A stretch of DNA of 64,000 nt. Source: Mesorhizobium sp. SARCC-RB16n (GTDB taxonomy: Bacteria > Pseudomonadota > Alphaproteobacteria > Rhizobiales > Rhizobiaceae). A program made the translations under genes and the position numbers. Shown here piece after piece: positions 32,367-38,850 of this stretch (its first letter is position 1; each line of letters opens with the position of its first letter). The stretch lies in the NCBI RefSeq assembly GCF_008520305.1, contig NZ_ML703296.1:75770-139769 (forward strand), given 5' to 3'. Under the pieces are notes generated by a model that worked only from the letters and a program-made list of their open reading frames with translations, made no database searches and was not told the origin of the DNA.

Positions 32367-32576
32367 ATGACCATGCCCACCGACCGGCTGACGACGCTGG
32401 AAATCCGTGCCGCCGAGCAGGAGAAGACCATCGAGGAACTGTCGGGCCAGATCGCCGATCAGTGGAAGGTGATCGAGCGCATGCAGCGCAAGCTCGATGC
32501 GTTGACCGACCGCTTCCTGGCTCTTGAAGAGCAGGCGGCGCCGGATGTGCCGGTGACCAAGCCGCCACATTGGTAA
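32367..32576 (+). CDS. slyX: SlyX family protein
   Basis: 69 residues from the ATG at 32367 (MTMPTDRLTTLEIRAAEQEK). The protein is almost all coiled coil (EELSGQIADQWKVIERMQRK heptads) and ends in the family's PPHW tail. SlyX is a small cytoplasmic protein of unknown function. An upstream in-frame start would add 12 unconserved residues. The anti-sigma-like gene follows after 22 bases, so they may be co-transcribed. The pair is inserted, on the opposite strand, between the nucleoside ATPase and its binding protein gene. Confidence 0.9.
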   Translation: MTMPTDRLTTLEIRAAEQEKTIEELSGQIADQWKVIERMQRKLDALTDRFLALEEQAAPDVPVTKPPHW

Positions 32577-32598
32577 GGAAAAGGGGAGGGCCCTGGCC

Positions 32599-32997
32599 AT
32601 GGCCGGTGAAAGCGACCGCATCGCAAGTGCCGGCGATTACGTGCTGGGGCTGATGAACGATGCCGAGCGCGAGCGGGCCGAGCGCGATCTCGAGATCGAT
32701 CCTGCCTTCCGCGACGCGGTGGTGCAACTCGCCGAACGCATGCATGTCTTCGACCGCGCCGAAAAACCGGCCGGCGCCAATCATTGGGCGCTGGTCACGC
32801 AACGCCTCGCCGAATTGCCGCAAATGCGCGGCGTTGGCCTGGGCGGCAACGATGCCAAGTCACAGACAATGATCCGGAGCCTGTCGCGGCCGCCATACGG
32901 CGTTGGCGTGCACGCGCTTGGCGGTCGGCGTGGGCTTTTCGTTGCCATCGGGCTGATAGCGGCCTTTGCGCTGGGTTATCTGGCGGGCAAACTATAG
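32599..32997 (+). CDS. Anti-sigma-factor-like single-pass membrane protein
   Basis: 132 residues. The N-terminal ~75 residues (AGDYVLGLMNDAERERAERD, VVQLAERMHVFD, NHWALVTQRLAEL) resemble the sigma-binding helical domain of RskA/ChrR-type anti-sigma factors but lack zinc-binding His/Cys ligands. A linker leads to a C-terminal helix (GLFVAIGLIAAFALGYLAG) that would insert in the inner membrane with almost no periplasmic part. No ECF sigma gene is adjacent, which is unusual for this class. Either the partner lies elsewhere or the protein has another role. GGGGAGGG precedes the ATG. Confidence 0.65.
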   Translation: MAGESDRIASAGDYVLGLMNDAERERAERDLEIDPAFRDAVVQLAERMHVFDRAEKPAGANHWALVTQRLAELPQMRGVGLGGNDAKSQTMIRSLSRPPYGVGVHALGGRRGLFVAIGLIAAFALGYLAGKL

Positions 32998-33007
32998 GCC
33001 GATGCAA

Positions 33008-33033
33008 AACCGCCGGGCTTTCGCCCGGCGGTT
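33008..33033 (-). terminator. Terminator between the anti-sigma-like and BMP genes
   Basis: A perfect 11-bp GC-rich stem (AACCGCCGGGC / GCCCGGCGGTT) with loop TTTC. On the minus strand it is followed by a TTTT run, so it best terminates the BMP gene; the plus-strand gene ends 11 bases before it and may share it. Confidence 0.85.
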
Positions 33034-33059
33034 CCAATCTTGCCGTATGGTGCCGCCGA

Positions 33060-34049
33060 TCAATACGGGCAGGCGTTGTCGGCGGTGTAGTCGTGCACCT
33101 TGACCGTGCCGGCGATGATGTCGGCCTTGGCCTTTTCGACGGCCGCCTTCATCGCGTCGGTTACCAGCGCCTTGTTGTTGTCGTCCATGGCGTAGTCGAC
33201 GCCGCCTTCCTTGAGGCCGAGATTCTCGACGCCACCCTTGAAGGTGCCGTTCTTGCCGTCCATGAAGGCGGTGTAGACGGCAACGTCGACGCGCTTCAGC
33301 ATCGAGGTCAGCACCTTACCTGGCTGCAGGCCGTTCTGGTTGGAATCGACGCCGATGCCGAGCTTGCCGGCATCCGCCGCTGCCTGCAGCACACCAACGC
33401 CGGTGCCGCCGGCCGCCGCGTAGACCACGTCGGCGCCCTGGTCGATCTGCGTCTTGGCGATCTCGCCACCCTTGGCCGGATCGTTCCACGCCGCCGGTGT
33501 GTCACCAGTCATGTTCTGGATGACGTCGGTGGCACCCGCCGACTTGGCGCCGCCGACATAGCCGCATTCGAACTTGCGGATCAGCGGGATGTCCATGCCG
33601 CCGACAAAGGCAACCTTCTTCGACTTCGATGCCATCGCCGCCATTATGCCGACGAGATAGGAGCCTTCGTTCTCCTTGAATACCAGCGAGCGGACATTGG
33701 GCAGGTCGACGGCATCGTCGATGATCGCGAACTTGAGATCGGGATATTCGGCCGCGACCTTCTTCAGCGCATCCTCCCAGGCAAAGCCGGCCATGACGAT
33801 CGGGTTGTGGCCGTCCTCGGCGAAGCGGCGCAGCGCCTGCTCGCGCTGCGAGGCGTTCGACACTTCGAACTCGACATAGGGGACGCCGGTCTCGGTCTTA
33901 AACTTCTCGGCGCCGTGATAGGCAGCCTCGTTGAAGGATTTGTCGAACTTGCCGCCCAGGTCATAGAGGATGGCCGGCTGGACATCCGCGGCGAAAGCCG
34001 GAAGAACCATTGCGGTTGCGGCCAGAAGGCCGAGAACGATACGTTTCAT
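33060..34049 (-). CDS. BMP family nucleoside-binding periplasmic protein
   Basis: 329 residues from the ATG at 34049 (MKRIVLGLLAATAMVLPAFA, Sec signal peptide cleaved after AFA). The mature protein has the basic-membrane-protein fold: ILYDLGGKFDKSFNEAAYHG at the start, NPIVMAGFAWEDALKKVA, FVGGMDIPLIRKFECGYVGG and GADVVYAAAGGTGVGVLQAA. Such proteins bind purine or pyrimidine nucleosides in the periplasm and deliver them to NupOPQ-type transporters. Unlike many Gram-positive relatives it has no lipobox. It is on the same strand as the transporter operon but separated from it by slyX and the anti-sigma-like gene, and it has its own terminator. Confidence 0.93.
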   Translation of the reverse strand: MKRIVLGLLAATAMVLPAFAADVQPAILYDLGGKFDKSFNEAAYHGAEKFKTETGVPYVEFEVSNASQREQALRRFAEDGHNPIVMAGFAWEDALKKVAAEYPDLKFAIIDDAVDLPNVRSLVFKENEGSYLVGIMAAMASKSKKVAFVGGMDIPLIRKFECGYVGGAKSAGATDVIQNMTGDTPAAWNDPAKGGEIAKTQIDQGADVVYAAAGGTGVGVLQAAADAGKLGIGVDSNQNGLQPGKVLTSMLKRVDVAVYTAFMDGKNGTFKGGVENLGLKEGGVDYAMDDNNKALVTDAMKAAVEKAKADIIAGTVKVHDYTADNACPY

Positions 34050-34293
34050 GTGATCCACACCCTGTCGGTTATTTTTTCCGTTACGCACCGCCTGCCTGCC
34101 CGGTTCTCCGGCCGGCAAACGACGTCAGCCAGGAGTGTATTCCCCTCCCGCTCCCGGGCAATCTGGCACGGCCCGAAACAAAATTCACGCGGAATTTTGA
34201 CCTTTTGGAAAAGCGTGCCATGGGCACGCTGCGCCGCGGTCCGATCCTTGCGCGCAAGCCGTCGGAGCCGGCCGGAATGGCGATGCCGACGGC

Positions 34294-34617
34294 TCAGTTC
34301 GTGGCGAACTGTCCCGCGCGTCGCTGCCGCCGGTAGCCGATGGCGTAAAGCAGGAAGGCCAGCACCGCGAAGACGGCAAAGCCGGGCTGGTTGAGCACCC
34401 AGGCGATGGCGCCGTCCCACAGCAGGGGACTGGCCTTGGCGCGGACATAGGTTTCGAAGGCCGCCCGCGTGTCCGGCGAGACGGCCAACCAGCTCGCGTT
34501 GAGCGGGGTCAGCACAAGGGCCGAAGCCGCCACCGTGCGCGTCGTGTCGAGCACCGCCATGATGACGGAAACCGACAGCGCGACCATGGCCGCAAGACGA
34601 AAGACGAAGCGAAACAT
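34294..34617 (-). CDS. Hypothetical two-helix membrane protein
   Basis: 107 residues from the ATG at 34617 (MFRFVFRLAAMVALSVSVIM), with GGGGGAGAG seven bases upstream. There is an N-terminal transmembrane helix (~8-22) and a C-terminal helix (~80-95, FAVFAVLAFLLYAIGY) followed by a basic tail (RRQRRAG). The loop between (LNASWLAVSPDTRAAFETYV) would be periplasmic. I do not recognise the family. It stands alone between the BMP gene and a second membrane protein gene, 131 bases downstream of the latter. Confidence 0.7.
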   Translation of the reverse strand: MFRFVFRLAAMVALSVSVIMAVLDTTRTVAASALVLTPLNASWLAVSPDTRAAFETYVRAKASPLLWDGAIAWVLNQPGFAVFAVLAFLLYAIGYRRQRRAGQFATN

Positions 34618-34748
34618 CAAAGCTCTCCCCCGGTTTATCCTGGACACTGACCAGGAGCCTCCGGCACATATCCCGAACCAGGAATAGAATGCGTGCGGTT
34701 TGTCCGCAATCGCGATACGCGAATTTGAAGGCTGGCGCTTTCCGGACC

Positions 34749-35468
34749 CTATGCGACCGGCTTGCGCCCACGACGGTGGACCAGCCAGACGGCAAGAATG
34801 CCTCCGGCGATGGCGCCGACCACCAGCCCGGCCAGTCCGATGAAGGCGGCAAAGTAGCCGCAGCCGCCCTCGAAGCAACTGACCTCGGCGACATCGGCGA
34901 TCACCGAGCCAGCCACGAAGCCGCCAACCGCGCCGATGACCGCGCCCAGGATGATGCCGAGCAAGGCAGCGACGATGGAAACGAAGACCGGCGGCGCTTC
35001 GCTTTGCGGTTTGGCGTAGACGGTCTCGGCGCCGGAGCCGCGACGCAAAAGGTAGATGCAAAGCAGGCCGGCGCTGATCTCGATGGCGGTGATGCTCAAG
35101 CTCCTGGCGGAGAATGCGAAATCGGGTACCGTAAGCACATAGGCCTGCCTTGCCAGCAGCCAAACGATAGTGGCGATCTGCCAGACGATGAACTGGCGGG
35201 GAAAGCGCCCCGAGCGGCCAAAGGCGAGGCCGAGCAGGTAGAGCCCCCACAGGATGGTGACGACATTGGCGATGAGGCCGCCGAGCAGGAAATTGAAAAC
35301 CTTGTCCGGCAGGCCGGAATTCCCGACCAGCCACCAGGCCGATGCCAGGCCATAGACCGACCATGCCATGACGAAGATGAGCCAGCCCACCGGGACGTAG
35401 GACAGGTCGCTGCCCGGATAGCCGCCCGGCACCTGCCCACCGCCCGGTTTTTCACTGCTTGATGTCAT
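34749..35468 (-). CDS. Hypothetical multi-spanning membrane protein
   Basis: 239 residues from the ATG at 35468 (MTSSSEKPGGGQVPGGYPGS). After a Gly/Pro-rich cytoplasmic head come four helices (~29-48, ~58-83, ~92-110, ~118-138), a short loop, and two Gly/Ala-rich helices (IVAALLGIILGAVIGAVGGF; AAFIGLAGLVVGAIAGGILA) with a CFEGGC motif between them. The tail is basic (VHRRGRKP). The first half recalls DUF2569-like proteins, but I am not certain. No transport or enzyme motif is visible. Confidence 0.65.
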   Translation of the reverse strand: MTSSSEKPGGGQVPGGYPGSDLSYVPVGWLIFVMAWSVYGLASAWWLVGNSGLPDKVFNFLLGGLIANVVTILWGLYLLGLAFGRSGRFPRQFIVWQIATIVWLLARQAYVLTVPDFAFSARSLSITAIEISAGLLCIYLLRRGSGAETVYAKPQSEAPPVFVSIVAALLGIILGAVIGAVGGFVAGSVIADVAEVSCFEGGCGYFAAFIGLAGLVVGAIAGGILAVWLVHRRGRKPVA

Positions 35469-35837
35469 GTCCGGACGATGCCCCCACAAAGCCTTACCTT
35501 CACTCGACAGGTGCCCCGCGGCGAAGTCAAGCGCGGCCAGCCTTATGGTCCTGGCTGTGCACATCGTTCGGGCGGCGGCTTGAAAACGGATGCGATGGCG
35601 CCCTGGCGGAACGGTGTGTGGCCGGCAAAGCGAATAGACTGCCGTTATGGCTTGGCATTCGGCGCGGGATCGACTAGATGAGCCCCGCGCCTGTTGCTTC
35701 GACGGCTCAGGTGCGAAGGGAAGGTGTTTGCTGGTTGGCGGCACCACGGTGCTGATATCGCGTACCGGCCTCCCTGAAGGGACTGCATTGTCCCCAACCC
35801 GCGCGGCAAAACCGGCCATCGCGAAAAATGCAAGGAC
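35469..35837. other. Non-coding region between a membrane protein gene and tRNA-Ser
   Basis: About 370 bases with short reading frames on both strands, none with a ribosome site, a recognisable domain or neighbours in step with it. The right part must hold the tRNA promoter. I see no repeat or hairpin terminator. Confidence 0.4.
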
Positions 35838-35927
35838 GGAGAGGTGGCCGAGTGGTTGAAGGCGCACGCCTGGAAAGTGTGTTTACGGGAGACCGTAACG
35901 CGGGTTCGAATCCCGCTCTCTCCGCCA
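35838..35927 (+). tRNA. tRNA-Ser (anticodon GGA)
   Basis: Ninety bases including an encoded CCA. The acceptor stem is GGAGAGG with TCTCTCC and G73. The D-loop reads GGCCGAGTGGTTGAAGGCG. The anticodon arm is CACGC-CTGGAAA-GTGTG with GGA in the loop, followed by a long variable arm (ACGGGAGACCGT) typical of class II serine tRNAs. The T-arm is GCGGGTTCGAATCCCGC. It reads UCC/UCU codons. The adjoining downstream DNA is a low-GC insert. Confidence 0.97.
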
Positions 35928-36018
35928 CCACATCTCGATAACCATTGATTTGTAACGACTTTTCGGAACAGCAGACCGCCACCAGTTCTCTGCTCTCAAG
36001 CAAAAAGGCGTATCATCA

Positions 36019-37893
36019 TCACGGCGCTTTTTTGCGTACCCAGACGCACCCCTTACGCCGCCTCCGGTTCCATGAGGGCAAATCCATGCGCTTTGAGCTC
36101 GGCGTTGATCCACTTTCGTGCAGTCGTGATACTCTGACGATAGTCATCTGCCGCGACTCCGGGGAGGTCGCCCTTTCGAGATCCTCAAGTGACCATCCAT
36201 CAACCAACCGTTTACTGATCGCGTAGCAAGTGGCTTTGCCCACGCGAAATGCCATAGATCGCTGTGCCGCCCTCAGGACGATGCTACGAAGCACCTCTCC
36301 TTCTACCTGTCCTGCGAAGTGTACTTCCAGCTCCGCGGTCATCCTGTCGACTGCGGAATAAAGGCCATTGATGAAGAGCGTCTGCGCATCCTTATAAAAG
36401 CGGCCGGCACGTCCCTTCATCTGCTTCCCCTCGACCTCGGCAGGATCGTCCAGTATCTCGATCGTAGGGACGCGCTCAAGTGCCTTCGCTTCCTTGGAAA
36501 GCTTCGCGCCCTCTGGGGCCTTTCGGATTTTCTTCTCCGTCGCCCTCGAACCGGAATTCCGTTCGCCGCGAAGGAAGCGATCCTCTTCCTCGTCGTCTAT
36601 CGAATCGGCGTCAGCCGAGCGGGCCTCGTCGAGACCGACATCACTATCCTCGGTTCGCTGGGGCATTTTGAGCGACTTCACGTAGGTCGAAGTCGGCAAG
36701 CGGAACTCATCAAGTAACTTCTGAAGGTCGTTTTGCAGATCGTCGAGGTTTTCGTCTCTCGGAGGATGAGCCTTTCTGATGACCTCTTTCACCCATTCGG
36801 GCATTAGTTCGCGGACCTTCACGGCGTAGTCGTCGGTTGTGATCGGATTGCGCTCCTCGACAGTGGTGAGGGCGTCACGATACTGGTTTGGAAGAGCTGC
36901 GTTCTCCGGTAGGTAGATCTCGACTGTAAGGATGGTGGAGCCGAAAGGTATCCCATAATTTGGGGCGATAGCTGACCACTTGGGTCCGGTGCGGTAGTCG
37001 TATCGCTCGCCCTTATGGACCAGTGCACAGAACGATGTCGATGATGTCGCCGGGTTGTTGAGCGCGCTGATAGAGTGGCTATAATTGGCGTGTTTCGGGT
37101 CGTGTACGTACTGAATTCTCACGCCTGTCTCGGGACAGATGACAGTCTCTGCGTTCGGAAGTTGCGGTATCACGTCTTGCAGCGTTTTGAGGGTGCGAGT
37201 CCTTCCTGTTTCATCTCGCCCGCCTCCTTTCGTCATGGCGACATCCAAAATCACTTTGACACCCGGACGAAACTCTGCGAACCGCCGAAAGATCTGTGTT
37301 GCGACGTAGCTGCGGTCGACACGGATTCCCCTGCCGATCGGTTCCGATACCGTGTCATGGAGGTCGGCCTCACCCATGAGCACGACTTCCGTCCAGTCGT
37401 ATGAGAGATCGGCCGTCTTCCGCACCGCCTCGGTGACATCGAAAACGGTCTCCTGCCGCCCCTCGACATCGAAGGCAAATCGAACAAACGTATCCGCTTC
37501 GTCGTCGAATCCTATTGTAACCTCGTGAACCAAGCCGGCCTTGCAGGAGCGATAGCGGATCCCTGCGGGCGAGGCGGTCAGGCCGGAGACCTTGGCGCCT
37601 ATGCCGAAATTTTCGTTAAGCGACAGCTGTTTGTTGATTGAGGAAGAGATGTTCGTTGCCGTTCGAAGCTCCCCGGAATCCATTCCCGGTCCGGTATTCC
37701 AGAACGTTAGCTTTCGAATGTCTCCGATCAAAGACGGGTAGACCCGCACAGTTCGGTGGCCCACGGGTGCCAGTGCGGCACATTCCTGTGCGTTCATGAA
37801 GAACTCCCGGGCAAGTGTATGTCGCGGCGCTTGGCCGATTAGCCGGTTGATCAGAAACTTATCGTCCTGGATTGTCAGGCGTTCGAAGCTCAT
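36019..37893 (-). CDS. GHKL-type ATPase of unknown function (HSP90/MORC-like N-terminal domain)
   Basis: 624 residues starting MSFERLTIQDDKFLINRLIG. The Bergerat ATP fold is visible: N-box REFFMNAQE (E30, N34), G1 box NTGPGM (66-71, Asn replacing the usual Asp) and G2 box NFGIGAK (95-101). The middle (~200-400) may be a transducer-like domain; residues ~410-480 are charged and low-complexity (SIDDEEEDRFLRGE). The last ~40 residues look wrong: from about base 36170 another frame reads ADDYRQSITTARKWINAELK and ends at TAA 36053-36055, so one lost base near the GGG at 36171-36173 probably shifted the tail. Local GC is near 50% in the lines counted. The 73-aa gene lies 10 bases upstream. I know no named system with this pair. 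Confidence 0.85.
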   Translation of the reverse strand: MSFERLTIQDDKFLINRLIGQAPRHTLAREFFMNAQECAALAPVGHRTVRVYPSLIGDIRKLTFWNTGPGMDSGELRTATNISSSINKQLSLNENFGIGAKVSGLTASPAGIRYRSCKAGLVHEVTIGFDDEADTFVRFAFDVEGRQETVFDVTEAVRKTADLSYDWTEVVLMGEADLHDTVSEPIGRGIRVDRSYVATQIFRRFAEFRPGVKVILDVAMTKGGGRDETGRTRTLKTLQDVIPQLPNAETVICPETGVRIQYVHDPKHANYSHSISALNNPATSSTSFCALVHKGERYDYRTGPKWSAIAPNYGIPFGSTILTVEIYLPENAALPNQYRDALTTVEERNPITTDDYAVKVRELMPEWVKEVIRKAHPPRDENLDDLQNDLQKLLDEFRLPTSTYVKSLKMPQRTEDSDVGLDEARSADADSIDDEEEDRFLRGERNSGSRATEKKIRKAPEGAKLSKEAKALERVPTIEILDDPAEVEGKQMKGRAGRFYKDAQTLFINGLYSAVDRMTAELEVHFAGQVEGEVLRSIVLRAAQRSMAFRVGKATCYAISKRLVDGWSLEDLERATSPESRQMTIVRVSRLHESGSTPSSKRMDLPSWNRRRRKGCVWVRKKAP

Positions 37894-37903
37894 CGCACAG
37901 ACC

Positions 37904-38125
37904 CTATAGCTTGAAGACGTCCTTCTCAGCTGCCGACGTAGATCCGAACTTCCGCTCTAGATCTGACGTTGCATCACGAAGCGCCTTGGCAATTTTCTTC
38001 ACGTCGCTCTCGTCAAATTCGTAGGCTCTCCGGTTCGAAAGATTTCCGATTTTTCGGATGGCCTCCAGAGCCGCCTGAGTTCTTCCCTCGGCAAGCTTTA
38101 CGAATTTCTCCCTTTTTTCTGACAT
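37904..38125 (-). CDS. Small helical protein partnered with the GHKL ATPase
   Basis: 73 residues from the ATG at 38125 (MSEKREKFVKLAEGRTQAAL), with GGGAG eight bases upstream. The sequence is helical and charged, with the conspicuous stretch IRKIGNLSNRRAYEFDESDV followed by KKIAKALRDATSDLERKF. From memory, proteins with this GNLSNR-x-Y-x-DV-KI pattern recur in mobile regions of many bacteria, but I cannot name a function. It has no signal peptide or cysteine. Ten bases separate it from the ATPase gene, so the two form an operon with the small protein first. It could be a regulator, adaptor or antitoxin-like partner (inference). Confidence 0.8.
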   Translation of the reverse strand: MSEKREKFVKLAEGRTQAALEAIRKIGNLSNRRAYEFDESDVKKIAKALRDATSDLERKFGSTSAAEKDVFKL

Positions 38126-38638
38126 ACCTGCACTCCCGCGCGTGAAAGAGTAGTGATTCAACGACACGCAAAAAATGTCAATGTCCAGAGAATATTCTGA
38201 TGAATTTCGTTGCACATTTCAGAATCCGGGGGCGCCAACCGTTGATCTGGTCGAGCCCCCAGCGCGGTAAAGGTGCAGAGACGGCTCGGATCAGTCGTGA
38301 CAAGGGGCGATGAGTGCTGGGGCTGACGGTCCGCTCTCGAGAAAAGCAGGCACGAACCAAAGCTGCCTGGCAATCGGTGCCACCTTCAAACCGTGGCTCG
38401 CCGGCAATCGTCGAAGGCGACCTCCTCGCCGGCGGTTCGCCGCCCGCCTCAAAACCTTTATAAAATTCCTATTTCTTTCCCATCCGTCCCGTCTCGAACC
38501 TTTATGGCGATCGGGTCCATATTGCACGCCGACAGAAGCTTTGAATGTCGTCGCCATCAAGGCGACGAGCAAGTGCGAGCGGTTTTTGGCCTCTTCGATT
38601 GTGGCCGAAAGACACAAGTGAAAGCAAGGAACGCAATC
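38126..38638. other. Non-coding region between the GHKL cassette and kdp
   Basis: About 510 bases. The left part (38140-38220) is AT-rich (AAAAAATGTCAATGTCC, AGAATATTCTGATGAATTTC) and should contain the promoter of the two-gene GHKL cassette, including an AGAATATTCT palindrome. GC content rises again from about 38225, which probably marks the end of the acquired segment. The right part belongs to kdp. No convincing gene was found on either strand. Confidence 0.5.
38453..38509 (+). promoter_or_regulatory. Possible KdpE-responsive promoter region of the kdp operon
   Basis: AACCTTTATAAAATTCCTAT (from 38453) followed by a T/C-rich stretch, and a second AACCTTTAT at 38497-38505, lie 130-190 bases before the first kdp reading frame. 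E. coli KdpE binds a TTTATA...TTTACA T-rich site, which the first block loosely resembles. The duplication of AACCTTTAT 44 bases apart is seen directly; the KdpE assignment is a guess. Confidence 0.3.
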
Positions 38639-38719
38639 ATGGATGTCATTGTTGTCGGGATCGGGGTTTTGTTCTTCGCCCTGTCCATCGTCTACGTCAA
38701 AGCCTGCAACAGAATCTGA
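38639..38719 (+). CDS. 26-residue membrane peptide preceding kdpF
   Basis: An ATG with AAGGA ten bases upstream opens a 26-codon frame: MDVIVVGIGVLFFALSIVYV then KACNRI. It is one transmembrane helix with a Cys-Asn-Arg end. From memory, similar ~26-residue peptides ending in C(D/E/N)R(L/I) are seen ahead of kdpF in other bacteria. It lies 16 bases before kdpF and would be made with the pump. It could be a second small subunit or stabiliser of KdpFABC (inference). Confidence 0.65.
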   Translation: MDVIVVGIGVLFFALSIVYVKACNRI

Positions 38720-38735
38720 GCGGAAGGATCGAACC

Positions 38736-38825
38736 ATGATTTTCGACTACGTCCTTGGTGGTGGCGTGACCTTGTTCCTGCTCGCCTACCTGACCTATGG
38801 CCTCATTCGCCCAGAGCGTTTCTAG
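38736..38825 (+). CDS. kdpF: Potassium-transporting ATPase subunit KdpF
   Basis: 29 residues, one transmembrane helix: [20 protein letters not shown] and then YGLIRPERF. The Y-x-L-x-x-PE-x-F ending is the KdpF signature. The subunit stabilises the KdpABC complex in the inner membrane. A GGAAGG ribosome site lies upstream, and kdpA starts 25 bases after the stop. Confidence 0.92.
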   Translation: MIFDYVLGGGVTLFLLAYLTYGLIRPERF

Positions 38826-38850
38826 TCCACCGGCGCACGGAAGCTACATC

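Noticed and set aside
35459-35677. Short overlapping frames between the membrane protein gene and tRNA-Ser
   Set aside because: They have no ribosome site, no conserved motif, and alternative frames of equal length exist; treated as non-coding.
35913-38338. Possible attachment-site repeat: CCGCTCTC in the tRNA-Ser end (35913) and at 38331
   Set aside because: Only eight bases match, and the copies do not extend into the tRNA T-arm; this can occur by chance. No integrase gene is present.
38310-38621. 103-codon plus-strand frame upstream of kdp
   Set aside because: No ribosome site and arginine-rich random-looking sequence; the region better fits a promoter or leader.
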